A stretch of 64,000 nt of DNA from Ravibacter sp964559125 (GTDB taxonomy: Bacteria; Bacteroidota; Bacteroidia; Cytophagales; Spirosomataceae), in NCBI GenBank assembly GCA_964559125.1, contig CAZLGW010000006.1, forward strand, positions 62,001-126,000, read 5' to 3'. Positions 36,482 to 45,557 of the stretch are shown piece by piece (position 1 is the stretch's first letter; each line of letters opens with the position of its first letter). A program made the translations under genes and the position numbers. Under the pieces are notes generated by a model, which did not search any database, had not been told where the DNA came from, and saw only the letters and a program-made list of their open reading frames with translations.

Positions 36482-37224
36482 CCTTTTGCCTTACTCTTCG
36501 TTTCCTTTGGATAGAGTTCTCCGAATACATTATCCCGGTAAGTTATTCCAATAGGCACTTTCTTCCCGTCCAGCATAGTAACCTCATTACCGTCTATCTG
36601 GACAATCGCATTCTTACGGATAATAAAAGAGCGGTTGATCCTTATGAAAAGCTCTTCCGGCAACTGCTTTTCCATTTTGGTCAGCGTACCGTGACTAACG
36701 AACACTCCCCGGTCCGAATAGATTTTCACATAATCGCCTGTTGCCTCTACCAGCTCTATTTCCTCTAAACCGATCCTGAAAAGCTTTTTGTTTTCCTTTA
36801 TCAGCAAAGACGCCCCCTTTTTGCTTTTAGGCTGTTCGGTACCGGCTTTCCCAATAACAGCAGGAGGATCTACGGCCTTATAAACTCCTTTCAAAAAGCG
36901 CTCAAAAGGTACCGGCTTCAATAAATAGTCTGCTACCTGGTAATCGTATCCTTCCAAGGCATAGTCAGGATAGGCTGTCACCAGGATGATCTGCGGCTTA
37001 TGGTTCTTCAGGGAGCGGATAAATTCAAAGCCGTTCATGTCGGGCATTTCCACATCCAGGAAAAGGAGATCCGGCCTGATTTTGGAAACCTGGAACAGCG
37101 CGCTGATTGGATCGCCGGACTCCCCGACCAGCTCAAGAAAAGGGACGCGTTCGATATACTTTTTTAATACCGAACGGGCGTCCGGTTCATCTTCTACGAT
37201 ATAGCATTTTACTTTTTTATCCAT
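36478..37224 (-). CDS. LytTR-family response regulator
   Basis: Receiver domain at about 1-120 with acidic pocket (VEDEPD) and phosphoacceptor Asp57 in LLFLDVEMPDMNGFE. A LytTR DNA-binding domain covers about 145-240 (LELVEATGDYVKIYSDRG-like segment, ELFIRINRSFIIRKNAIVQIDG). The start is ATG at 37224 (MDKKVKCYIVED); the seven-codon extension starts at TTG. 248 aa. Partner of the kinase at 35306-36481. A perfect inverted repeat 36 bp upstream of the start may be an autoregulatory site. Confidence 0.94.
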   Translation of the reverse strand: MDKKVKCYIVEDEPDARSVLKKYIERVPFLELVGESGDPISALFQVSKIRPDLLFLDVEMPDMNGFEFIRSLKNHKPQIILVTAYPDYALEGYDYQVADYLLKPVPFERFLKGVYKAVDPPAVIGKAGTEQPKSKKGASLLIKENKKLFRIGLEEIELVEATGDYVKIYSDRGVFVSHGTLTKMEKQLPEELFIRINRSFIIRKNAIVQIDGNEVTMLDGKKVPIGITYRDNVFGELYPKETKSKAKG

Positions 37225-37259
37225 TACTGCAAATCTGGCATTCAACGGAAAAATAACTC

Positions 37260-37293
37260 TATTCGTCGAAATACGTATATAACTCGACGAATA
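37260..37293. promoter_or_regulatory. 10-bp perfect inverted repeat upstream of the LytTR regulator
   Basis: tattcgtcga (37260-37269) and tcgacgaata (37284-37293) flank 14 AT-rich bases. It lies 36 bp upstream of the regulator ATG, in the 287-bp divergent gap before 37533; nothing else was seen in that gap. The symmetry and position fit an operator; a stem-loop is also possible. Confidence 0.45.
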
Positions 37294-37532
37294 ATTTTTG
37301 AAGAGGGCCGCCCCGGATATAGCTTTAGTAAAAAGTCAGGTCAAAAATCCTCCTGATTTCTTAAATGTACTACAGGCCCGGCGCCTGTGATCAGGCTACG
37401 TTACGCTAAACTTATCATGTTATGATGAAACTTTTTCTTACGTCTACATGCTGTCAGCGGCTAACCCGCGTTTTTTCGGACTTCAACTGACATTCTAGCT
37501 GGCAATATACCATATTTTACCTTTCCGATCTT

Positions 37533-39608
37533 ATGCATACCTATGTCAACATGCGTCCGTGCTATCCGGCCGTTCTTTTCTTCTTATATCTGGTGCTTTG
37601 CCACTATAGTTTTACAGCATACGCTCAAAGCTCCTCTATAAGCGGACGAGTATATTATGATTTTAACCTCAATGGACGGATTGATATCGGAGAGGGTTCA
37701 GGAGAACGGGGAGCTTCCGGTATTCCCGTTTCAGCTTATGATGTGGGAAATAACCTGGTAGCTTCCTCACTAACCGGTGACGACGGGAGATATACCTTGG
37801 TGGTCTCCGAAGGTTGCCCGTTAAAAATATATTTTACTCTTCCCGAAGCAGCCCTTGCATCCTGTGCTCCTGAAAAATTTGTGACAAGCCCTGCGGAAGG
37901 CATAGATATTGGGTATACCGATCCGTCCTCTTATAAAAGCGGGAAAAACCTGATTTTCAGTAGTATATTAAGAAATGGAGGAATTGATGTAACAAAGGGA
38001 ATAGACTCGCTCACAACCCTTATTGTATTTTCTCCTGATTCTGCCGGTGTACAAAGACTTGCAGATTTTGGCCAGACAGGTACCGTGTGGGGATTGGCAT
38101 ACGATAGATTTCATAGCGTATTGCTTTCTGCTGCTATGGCTAAAAGACATTCGGGTTATGGGCCACTTGGCAGCGGTGGTATTTATATGACTTCCCTGGA
38201 CAGTATAAATACCAGGCCTTTTTTCAGCCTGGATCAATTGGGAATTAAAACATCAGAACATGTAGAAAGAGAGTTTCCGGAAATGATCGATGGAGTTGGC
38301 CGCGACTCTTCTATGTTTGATCGGATCGGCAAATCGGGGTTGGGGGGAATTGCGCTTTCAGAAAAAGGAGACTTGCTTTTTTCTGTTAATCTATATGATA
38401 GAAATGTATATGCATTTCCAGTACCCGGCAATTTAAACGTTCCTTCAGGCTATGAAAAGTATAGGCTCCCCGGCGGTATTTGTAATGGAGGAATTCTCCG
38501 GCCATTCGCTATCAAATGGCACACCGGAAGTCTATATGCCGGATGTATCTGTGATGCCTCTGCTTCAGGCCTGGCTCAGGATTTATCTGCCGAAGTATTT
38601 GAGCTGAATATAGACTCAAAGAAATTCAGGCGGGTGCTTTCATTTCCGTTAATCTATGAAAGAGGAAAGATGTTGGACGGGATTGAAGAATCCTACTGGA
38701 ATCCATGGACCGGTGACTTTTCCAGATCTGTTCAGGCGAACAGTCCGTCAACTGCAATATATCCCCAGCCAATCTTGTCTTCGATAGACTTTGATCATGA
38801 CGGAAACATGTTTCTTGGAATCATGGATCGCTTTGGACGTCAGGCAGGTACCGGACATCCGGATCCGGCGGGAAGCGGAACCTTTGTTGCGGTAGCAGGA
38901 GGAGATATTCTTCTCGCTCAAAGAAAGCGCTCCTCGCGATTTAGCCTTGAGGGAGCAGGTAACCCAAAGAACGGCGTGAAAAGACATACCCGAAGCAGAT
39001 CGTTTGATACTGCATTTGAAAGTGAGGGAGTACGCTTACACGAATCGAATGTCTCCGGAGGGATAGCGGTATTGAGTAATAATAACAGAATAGTAGTTTC
39101 CCAACACGAACCTACAGACGTGTTTAATGTCAGCGGGGCTAAAGTACTCGATATCCTTACAAGAAAACCTTTACATGGAATTGATTTCTTCCCCGTTTCT
39201 TCGCCCGGCACTTTTGGGAAAGTAAACGCTGTAGGAAGCCTGGAAAGCCTGAGTGAAATACCTCCATCGGCAATCGGTAGCAGAGTCTGGATTGACCGTA
39301 ATGGTAACAATATCCAGGATGCAGGCGAAAAAGGGATGAAAAATATAACCGTAGTTCTGGTTAACGGTGATAAGGAGATTGCATCTGTCCTGACAGACGC
39401 AGAGGGGAAATATCAGTTTAGTGGGAGCTTTTTACAGCCTGAAACTGACTACGAAGTAAAACTGAAACTTCCCGAAACTTTTGAAAGATATAAGATTCCG
39501 GCATACAAAGTAAATCTACGGCACGGTTCAAGACGCCGGGATATGGAGTTAAAGAGACTAAAGACATGCTTTAATACTATTTACTCAATTCAACCTTATT
39601 TCACTTAA
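37533..39608 (+). CDS. Secreted protein with SdrD B-like/Cna-B-type domains at both ends
   Basis: Exported or surface protein. A signal peptide precedes SSISGRVYYDFNLNGRIDIGEG, the opening of an SdrD B-like domain (about 30-125). A second such domain is near the C-terminus (SRVWIDRNGNNIQDAGEKG, about 585-670). Both carry the DxNxNG/DRNGN calcium-type loop. The central ~440 residues resemble a propeller of the kind that reports localised surface data (GIALSEKGDLLFSVNLYDRNVYAF, FDHDGNMFLGIMDRFGRQ). 691 aa. A later start at 37551 is possible. No T9SS C-terminal domain is obvious. First of three consecutive rightward secreted-protein genes. Confidence 0.8.
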   Translation: MHTYVNMRPCYPAVLFFLYLVLCHYSFTAYAQSSSISGRVYYDFNLNGRIDIGEGSGERGASGIPVSAYDVGNNLVASSLTGDDGRYTLVVSEGCPLKIYFTLPEAALASCAPEKFVTSPAEGIDIGYTDPSSYKSGKNLIFSSILRNGGIDVTKGIDSLTTLIVFSPDSAGVQRLADFGQTGTVWGLAYDRFHSVLLSAAMAKRHSGYGPLGSGGIYMTSLDSINTRPFFSLDQLGIKTSEHVEREFPEMIDGVGRDSSMFDRIGKSGLGGIALSEKGDLLFSVNLYDRNVYAFPVPGNLNVPSGYEKYRLPGGICNGGILRPFAIKWHTGSLYAGCICDASASGLAQDLSAEVFELNIDSKKFRRVLSFPLIYERGKMLDGIEESYWNPWTGDFSRSVQANSPSTAIYPQPILSSIDFDHDGNMFLGIMDRFGRQAGTGHPDPAGSGTFVAVAGGDILLAQRKRSSRFSLEGAGNPKNGVKRHTRSRSFDTAFESEGVRLHESNVSGGIAVLSNNNRIVVSQHEPTDVFNVSGAKVLDILTRKPLHGIDFFPVSSPGTFGKVNAVGSLESLSEIPPSAIGSRVWIDRNGNNIQDAGEKGMKNITVVLVNGDKEIASVLTDAEGKYQFSGSFLQPETDYEVKLKLPETFERYKIPAYKVNLRHGSRRRDMELKRLKTCFNTIYSIQPYFT

Positions 39609-39618
39609 ATCCGTTATC

Positions 39619-40911
39619 ATGAAAACTTCCTACTATTTCTGCATGGCAATCTCATCTAATCGATGGAATGCTAAGAAAATCGTCTCATTGGCAATAGCCA
39701 TGTTTTTCTGTTTAAAAATAGCGGCTCAGAACATTTTTCTAGGTCCATCCGAAATTCGATGCCCCGGGCTAACCCCAACAAAGCTGAAGATACAAGTAGT
39801 ACATCCGCTAATAGGCCTAAGTTTAGACGAGTACGATAGGTTTGGCAATTTTGTTGGCAGCGTTAGATTAACTGCCGATCCCAATAATCATACGCCTCTT
39901 CTCGAAGGATACCAATCTACGGAGCTAGGTATGGGGTACAATGAAGTTACAATATATCCAAGGAAAACAGTGGGCACTATTAAGGTGGGGATTTGGATTG
40001 TGAACCCTCTTCTCCCGGGTCTTCCACCCAGACCCACGATACGTCAAAGCACACATACGTTACCTAAAATCTTACCCACCCCTCAACCACCAAACAGCGG
40101 ACGAATAGTAGGATGTTTCCCTGGTGAAGTAGTCCCGGTCAGTTCCCTCCCAGTAATACCCAATGATTCTACGAATTGTAACTTCCATTGTGACTATGCA
40201 TGGTATGCTCCCAGCGGGTTTACTTACAACAGAAGCGGTTATTCCCCGAGTAACCCCCAGGACTGGGCAGTGAGCATTAACTTTCCCACGTCCGGATTGA
40301 CCAACGGCCATATGGGGCAGGCAACCGTTTGGGCTGCTCATGCCAGGGGCTGTTATGCCGATGACTCAACCTATTCGCAAGCATTGATATTCTACGGAAA
40401 ACCAATCATTGAGAATCCGACGATCTCTTATGAATATCCCACTAGCCAACTATTATCCATTTGGAATTCTACCTATATGTACCCTTTGGAGTGGAATATG
40501 CTTGCCGGTAATGCAGGCGCATATATTGTTCCAATAGGAAGTATTGGAGAGTGCTGGACGTATTCTATGAATTGGGGGATTGTAGAGGTGAAAGCTGCTA
40601 ATCGATGTGGTAGTACTACGTACACATTTTATATCAATTGGATGTCCATGTATACAGTTCACCCAAATCCTGCAAAAGACGTAGTTACCATCGAGTTTAA
40701 GAATGAGGAAGTGGCAAAGCACGCAAAAAATTTGAAACTGTATGATAAAAATGGACGAGTTATTTGGGAACAGAGTGAGAATTCGAAAGCAAAACTACAG
40801 ACAAGCGGCAAAGAAGTTGAAATCGATGTAAGTGATTTGCCGACCGATACATATTTTTTACATATGGAAACGAAAGATGGGATAAAAAAGTCTCAGATTT
40901 TAGTTGAGTAA
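39619..40911 (+). CDS. T9SS type A C-terminal-domain secreted protein
   Basis: Secreted by type IX secretion. A signal peptide (IVSLAIAMFFCLKIAA, near 23-38) precedes a beta-rich body with little recognisable similarity. The C-terminal ~85 residues are a T9SS sorting domain: YTVHPNPAKDVVTIEF, LYDKNGRVIWEQ and LPTDTYFLHMETKDGIKKSQILVE. 430 aa. It is 10 bp downstream of the SdrD B-like gene. Base composition is visibly more AT-rich than in the sugar loci. The body may be an adhesin; no catalytic motif was seen. Confidence 0.88.
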   Translation: MKTSYYFCMAISSNRWNAKKIVSLAIAMFFCLKIAAQNIFLGPSEIRCPGLTPTKLKIQVVHPLIGLSLDEYDRFGNFVGSVRLTADPNNHTPLLEGYQSTELGMGYNEVTIYPRKTVGTIKVGIWIVNPLLPGLPPRPTIRQSTHTLPKILPTPQPPNSGRIVGCFPGEVVPVSSLPVIPNDSTNCNFHCDYAWYAPSGFTYNRSGYSPSNPQDWAVSINFPTSGLTNGHMGQATVWAAHARGCYADDSTYSQALIFYGKPIIENPTISYEYPTSQLLSIWNSTYMYPLEWNMLAGNAGAYIVPIGSIGECWTYSMNWGIVEVKAANRCGSTTYTFYINWMSMYTVHPNPAKDVVTIEFKNEEVAKHAKNLKLYDKNGRVIWEQSENSKAKLQTSGKEVEIDVSDLPTDTYFLHMETKDGIKKSQILVE

Positions 40912-40941
40912 CTCTAAATTATCTACCCGATAATATTAGTA

Positions 40942-42438
40942 TTGGCATGCAAACCTGTTTTTAAATTGCGTCACAAGTATATAAATTACGTTAGTCATAA
41001 ATATCACTTGATTTTAGTGTTGATCGGTATATTTCAAAAACGGCTACCAAGCCTCTTGTTTGTGCTGTTGGTACAGGTATTATTAGCAGCAAAGTCGTAT
41101 ACTCAAAACCTGGTCCCCAACCCAGGTTTTGAGCTGTACAGAGAACGTCCTTGTCATAAGCCGACCACCATAGAGAACAACAATGTGAACCGCCACGTTC
41201 TGAACTGGTATACGCCAACACTCGGAACATCAGATATTATATATTCCGATACAGTGGCCGTATGTAGCGCCAGCCTTGCGCGGCTGGAGGTCGGTGGCAT
41301 GCACGATGGAAAAATGTGTGCAGGTATATACCTATCAGAATTTAACCATTTAGCCAATAATTCCTTCCCTGCGGACAAACGGGTAGAATATAGGGAGTAT
41401 TTACAGGTCAGGCTGGTCAATGCTTTGAAAGTCGGAAGAGTCTATCGGATCGAGTTCTTCGTTCATGGAATAACCCGGGTGGGGCTATTATCTAATAATA
41501 TGGGAGCATTGTTCTCAACAGACTCAGTCCTGCGCCGGGAGTCTTTTGGGGAGCGTATCAAAGCTAGTCCCCAGGTGGTAGAGCGCAACATATCGGGAAA
41601 TGAAGCCGGATGGCAAAAGATATCGGGTTGTTTTGTCGCTGATTCAGCTTACCAGTTTCTGACTATTGGAAATTTTTTTAGCGATTTCGAAACTTCGTAC
41701 CAGAAAACCAGTTGGAATGTCTCCATAGGGCCCTATTATCTTATTGATGATGTCTCCGTAGTTGAAACCGATATTGCCTCCATGCCGCAAGCAAATTTTC
41801 TTGGCGCCGACACAACGATTTGCCAGGGGCAATCTATCGAACTTACATCGGATCCTTACACCCCGTGGGTATTCCAGCGTGAAAATGGGACAACGTTTAC
41901 TTCGCATACCATCGGCCAATCGGGTACCTATATCGCAAACCTTACTTTTGCAGGCTGCGCAGTTACGGATACGATCAGCATAGAAGTCCTACCGGATATT
42001 GACGTAGGAAAAGATACCCTGGTTTGCGATTCAGATAGATTTGAGCTCAGGTCGAATATCCCTGCTGTCTGGCCGGACGGGAGCCAGGGAATGCAATTTA
42101 TGGTGTCAACAAGCGGTCAATATAGAGTCGAAGCTGCAAGCGATGTCTGTCCTTCCTCGGCCACAGTCAAAATAGAGCTGATAAGCTGTCCCGGGGAAAT
42201 TCCGAATGCCTTCTCTCCTAATGGAGACGGGAAGAACGACTATTTTGTAATCCCGAATATACATGCCAGTACCTGGGAGCTACAAATTTTCAATCGCTGG
42301 GGAAACCGGGTATATCGAAATAAAGCCTACGACAATACCTGGGATGGTGGAAAACTCCCTTCAGGGCAATACTTTTATTGGTTAAATAGTGCCGAACTCA
42401 AGAAAGATATTAAGGGATGGGTCGTGATTATGAAATGA
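40942..42438 (+). CDS. Gliding/T9SS type B (CHU_C) C-terminal-domain secreted protein
   Basis: Carries the gliding-motility-associated C-terminal domain used as a type B T9SS signal: IPNAFSPNGDGKNDYFVIPN, LQIFNRWGNRVYRNKAYDNTWDG and LPSGQYFYWL (about 415-498). The N-terminal region (about 60-275) resembles a carbohydrate-binding-like jelly roll beginning NLVPNPGFELYRERPC. An Ig-like segment follows. No in-frame ATG precedes the mature region; the reading starts at TTG 40942, and another TTG just before the hydrophobic signal is also possible. The nearby ATG at 40947 is out of frame. 498 aa with the longest start. Confidence 0.85.
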   Translation: MACKPVFKLRHKYINYVSHKYHLILVLIGIFQKRLPSLLFVLLVQVLLAAKSYTQNLVPNPGFELYRERPCHKPTTIENNNVNRHVLNWYTPTLGTSDIIYSDTVAVCSASLARLEVGGMHDGKMCAGIYLSEFNHLANNSFPADKRVEYREYLQVRLVNALKVGRVYRIEFFVHGITRVGLLSNNMGALFSTDSVLRRESFGERIKASPQVVERNISGNEAGWQKISGCFVADSAYQFLTIGNFFSDFETSYQKTSWNVSIGPYYLIDDVSVVETDIASMPQANFLGADTTICQGQSIELTSDPYTPWVFQRENGTTFTSHTIGQSGTYIANLTFAGCAVTDTISIEVLPDIDVGKDTLVCDSDRFELRSNIPAVWPDGSQGMQFMVSTSGQYRVEAASDVCPSSATVKIELISCPGEIPNAFSPNGDGKNDYFVIPNIHASTWELQIFNRWGNRVYRNKAYDNTWDGGKLPSGQYFYWLNSAELKKDIKGWVVIMK

Positions 42439-43182
42439 TAGCTATTGCCGGGGACTGGTAAAGGAGAAAATAGAGACGCGGCCGGGGCCATCACAAGTAT
42501 TTTCCCCAAAACGAGTCCATTTCCGGCACCTGAATTTGGCCGCCGGTAGGGAGTCCTTCTCCAGAGTGGCAAACATTGTGGTGTAGCCCAACCCGATCAA
42601 AAGACCGCCTCCAACTGCTGGTACCCGACGCCGACCAGGTGGGCATCGATCATTAACAGCTCGAGCATGACGATTCCGTCCATCACTCGCCAAGAAAATA
42701 TTAATGTCCAGTATTTAGCAGCGGTAGTCGCTCCACGACTGATCCAGACCAGCGAACATTTTAGGTGGTTTCCGCATTATAAAGTAGATGGGGCGCCGGG
42801 GCATTCCTGCCGATCTTTTAGAGAACTTCTTATCAGCTCCCGAACCGCTTCGCCCAGGCTGATCAAAAGGACATGCTCTCCTGCCTGGCCATGCTGCAGA
42901 AAAAACTCAACAGATTTCCTTACGTTTGAGCTGGGCATGGATGATTTTTTGGATTATTTCTGCAAAGGGGGCCACGGGGATCACAGGGAGATGCTGGCCA
43001 GTGTAACTGAGTACCGGGTAAAGTCAAAAGCGTTGATCGACGACAGGCGTTCGTGTACACGCGCACCACGATGTTTCACTATCCGTCGTTGTGGTGTATC
43101 CGCTCTATAAGGTCTTGTTTAAGTGCAATGGAATATTCCCGGCGCTTTACCCGAATATTTCTTAAAGTCTCCGGCGCTTACT
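42439..43182. other. Unassigned, probably degraded region
   Basis: About 740 bp with no gene I can identify. An open frame at 42667-43110 (+) lacks family features and shows none of the codon regularity of its neighbours. A helix-like segment (DDFLDYFCKGGHGDH) suggests remains of a coding sequence. It lies immediately before the IS21-like end and is best read as insertion/deletion debris. Confidence 0.4.
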
Positions 43183-43264
43183 GTAGATTCCGGACCATCT
43201 TGACCTCTCATTGCGGATCATCGTGACCCCTATTCTGATGATGTTGCCTCCCCCGCCTTTTTGA
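43183..43264. mobile_element. IS21-like terminal remnant
   Basis: Begins tgtagattccgg and contains two tandem 19-bp repeats, attccggaccatcttgacc (43187-43205) and attgcggatcatcgtgacc (43210-43228), which differ at three positions. Tandem repeats of this wording are characteristic of IS21-family ends. No istA or istB gene remains. It abuts the 5' break of the RHS gene. The right-hand limit is uncertain. Confidence 0.45.
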
Positions 43265-44755
43265 AGGTGGTTTTACGTTGACGGTCCGGATTATTCCGGT
43301 GAAATCATCGGAATTTGCACTCTGCCAACGGGGCTGACTACCGGGGACAACCTTACCTATGTTTATGCAAACAACCGGCTCGTGTCGGTTATTGACGCCA
43401 GTGGCAGCAACAACGGTGTGAAAAACGGAAGCAGCAGCTATGGCTATGACAATGCCGGAAACATGACTTCCGACAACAACAAAGGAGCCGGCATTGACTA
43501 CAACATCCTCAACCTGCCAAGGCAGATCGCCGTCAACACCAAGACTGTCCAATACCACTATGATGGGACAGGCGCCAAGCAGCGCATGAGCAACGGGACG
43601 GTTAACACCAAGTATGCAGGGGGTTTTGAGTATGACGAAAATAATTACTTGACCAGGATTGCTACCGATGAAGGGCAGGTGGCCGTCACGGCAGGAGGGA
43701 ATACTTATACCCCTAATTATTACCTGAAGGATCATTTGGGCAATGTGAGGATGGTTATTGATGGGAATGGTACTATCTTGCAAGAAACGGAGTATTTTGC
43801 CTTCGGGTTGGCCATTCCAAGGTCTGGGAACGATGCGGCCAATAAGTACCAGTTCCTGACCAGGGAGAAGCAGCCCGAGACGGGGTATATAGATCTGGTC
43901 AAGCGGTTTTATGATCCGAGCGTAGGCCGGTTCATGCAGGTCGATCCGGTGACGGAGACGCAGGAGAATTATTCTACCTATCAATATGGCTGGAATAACC
44001 CGATTTTGCAAAGTGATCCGAATGGGGATTGCCCGAATTGTATTACCGGGCTAATTGGGGCAGGAGTAGGCGCTCTAGTAGGAGGCGGCATAGAAATCGC
44101 TGCTCAGCTTTATAGCACTGGTTCAGTAACAGACTGGGGAGCCGTTGGAGGAAGTGCGTTGCAAGGGGGTATAACCGGCGGAGTTGCGGGTCTTACAGGT
44201 GGAGCGAGTCTGCTAGCCACAGCTGCAGCATCGGGAGCAGCTAATGCCGTTGGGGGAGCTGTAAATAGTGCTATTCAGGGACAGGAGATTACTGCTCAAT
44301 CTATTGCTACAGATGCGGCAGTAGGGGCAGTAGCGGGTGCTGGTGGGAGAGTTGTTGGTAATGCAGTAAAAGGGAGTCTAGATAATTTATCTAATACTGC
44401 CAAAGGAAAGTTGGGAGAAGCGGTGACGCAAGTAAAATATGGTGCTCAAGGGTATAAAGATGGAGGAAAAGCTGTAGTACCGACCGGCGGCAAAACCCCA
44501 ACAGGGAGAGATGCAGTAGCTAGATATGATCATAGCATGAGAAATGTCGTTACGGGGAAACAATTGACTGTAGAAAGTAAATTCAATACCTCAGGATATA
44601 CAAAAAACCAAACCGCTGCAATGCAAAATGTCAAGACTCCGGGCGGAGTAATTGAAAACAGATCTACAAGTCAAGGACTTGGAAATGCTGCAGGAGCAGC
44701 AACAACCGGGGCGAGTGCTGGGGCTGCAGCTACCAGAAAACCAGATGAACATTGA
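43265..44755 (+). CDS. 5'-truncated RHS protein with candidate PD-(D/E)XK nuclease toxin tip
   Basis: RHS core end followed by a variable tip. The frame is open from 43265; a stop (tga, 43262-43264) and an IS21-like remnant lie before it, so most of the RHS shell is missing. The first usable start is GTG 43382 (457 aa). YD-type repeats (YGYDNAGNMTSD, GGFEYDENNYLTR) lead to the core end HLGNVRMVIDGNG, GYIDLVKRFYDPSVGRFMQVDP and DPNGDCPNC. A Gly/Ala-rich membrane-like stretch (about 225-330) follows. The tip then reads TGRDAVARYDHSMRN and TVESKFNTSGY. Numbering from the GTG, Asp377/383 with Glu398-x-Lys400 fits a restriction-endonuclease-like toxin. A probable immunity gene follows 2 bp later. 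Confidence 0.75.
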   Translation, partial: RWFYVDGPDYSGEIIGICTLPTGLTTGDNLTYVYANNRLVSVIDASGSNNGVKNGSSSYGYDNAGNMTSDNNKGAGIDYNILNLPRQIAVNTKTVQYHYDGTGAKQRMSNGTVNTKYAGGFEYDENNYLTRIATDEGQVAVTAGGNTYTPNYYLKDHLGNVRMVIDGNGTILQETEYFAFGLAIPRSGNDAANKYQFLTREKQPETGYIDLVKRFYDPSVGRFMQVDPVTETQENYSTYQYGWNNPILQSDPNGDCPNCITGLIGAGVGALVGGGIEIAAQLYSTGSVTDWGAVGGSALQGGITGGVAGLTGGASLLATAAASGAANAVGGAVNSAIQGQEITAQSIATDAAVGAVAGAGGRVVGNAVKGSLDNLSNTAKGKLGEAVTQVKYGAQGYKDGGKAVVPTGGKTPTGRDAVARYDHSMRNVVTGKQLTVESKFNTSGYTKNQTAAMQNVKTPGGVIENRSTSQGLGNAAGAATTGASAGAAATRKPDEH

Positions 44756-44757
44756 CC

Positions 44758-45333
44758 ATGGGTTTAATTCATAAAGTATCGGAAAGGCAGCTTCTTGAAA
44801 TTCGAAATAAGATATTCCTTGAAAGAGGGGTGCCCAAACTCAATCAAAATGGCTTTACAAAGGGACCATTTTCAAGCACTTGGTATGGGAGGAATAATCT
44901 TGGGGATTATACTTATTCTCTATGTAGACTGTCAAGAAACTCATACCTGGAATTTATTACCACTCACATCTCACGTGGAGATAATTGGATAAAAATTTTC
45001 TTAAATATTTTCCAATTGAAACCCACACCTATTTCATTAGATGATTTGATTGGAAAAGATGCATTAAAATTCTCAATTCCTCCCAACAGCTCAACTGAAA
45101 CGCGTTTACGAATGGATGACATTCGAGGTATCCCATTATTCAACTACGACTTTATGTTTGGAGGACATAAGTTAAAATCTTTTAGATCAGAAAGCGGATT
45201 AAAAAAGCGAGAAACTGAGCTAGGTAATTTGATAGAAAAAGACATGACAAATATTGACTCTTTTGTAAAACGGTGGCATGAGCTTCATAAACCGAATGTT
45301 ACTGATTGGGAAGGAAACGTTATAGCACAATGA
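44758..45333 (+). CDS. Probable immunity protein for the RHS tip
   Basis: 191-aa soluble protein with no signal peptide and no family that I recognise. The start is ATG at 44758, 2 bp after the RHS stop; a TTG two codons earlier overlaps it. It is visibly richer in A/T than flanking genes, as is common for recently exchanged toxin-immunity modules. The assignment rests on position directly behind a polymorphic-toxin tip and on size. The region after it is decayed, so this pair looks like the last intact cargo of the accessory segment. Confidence 0.6.
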   Translation: MGLIHKVSERQLLEIRNKIFLERGVPKLNQNGFTKGPFSSTWYGRNNLGDYTYSLCRLSRNSYLEFITTHISRGDNWIKIFLNIFQLKPTPISLDDLIGKDALKFSIPPNSSTETRLRMDDIRGIPLFNYDFMFGGHKLKSFRSESGLKKRETELGNLIEKDMTNIDSFVKRWHELHKPNVTDWEGNVIAQ

Positions 45334-45377
45334 CAAAACGATTTTCTTTTCTTCCTCCGGAAACTGCTCTATCGTCT

Positions 45378-45557
45378 CTAGGCGCTGCACTGTTTTTTTA
45401 TCGAAGGCGGCGTTTTACCCTTCCCCGCTAAATAATCCAGGCTGACCTGGATAGCATCGGCGATTTTCTTAGCCGCTTCAATCGAAGGCACAGCATCGCC
45501 CCTTTCATACTTGCCGATCATAACCCTTGAAACCTGGCTTGCCTGGGCTCTAGCATG
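45378..45557 (-). pseudogene. 5'-truncated XRE-family HTH regulator
   Basis: The minus strand reads ARAQASQVSRVMIGKYERG, then DAVPSIEAAKKIADAIQVSL, then DYLAGKGKTPPSIKKQCSA and a stop at 45378. This is the C-terminal two-thirds of a classic XRE helix-turn-helix domain (VSRxMIGKYERGxAxPSIExAKKIADAxxVSLDYL). The N-terminal helices and any start are lost at about 45557, where unrelated sequence begins. Not functional as it stands. Confidence 0.7.

Noticed and set aside
40947..40964. ATG near the start of the CHU_C-domain protein
   Set aside because: It is out of frame and stops after five codons, so it cannot start the gene.
42667..43110. 147-codon rightward open frame before the IS21-like end
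   Set aside because: No transposase or other family motif was seen, and composition is unlike neighbouring genes; kept only as an unassigned region.
43208..44011. 267-codon leftward open frame opposite the RHS gene
   Set aside because: It lies antisense to a clear RHS core, has no family features, and is explained by the codon usage of the real gene.
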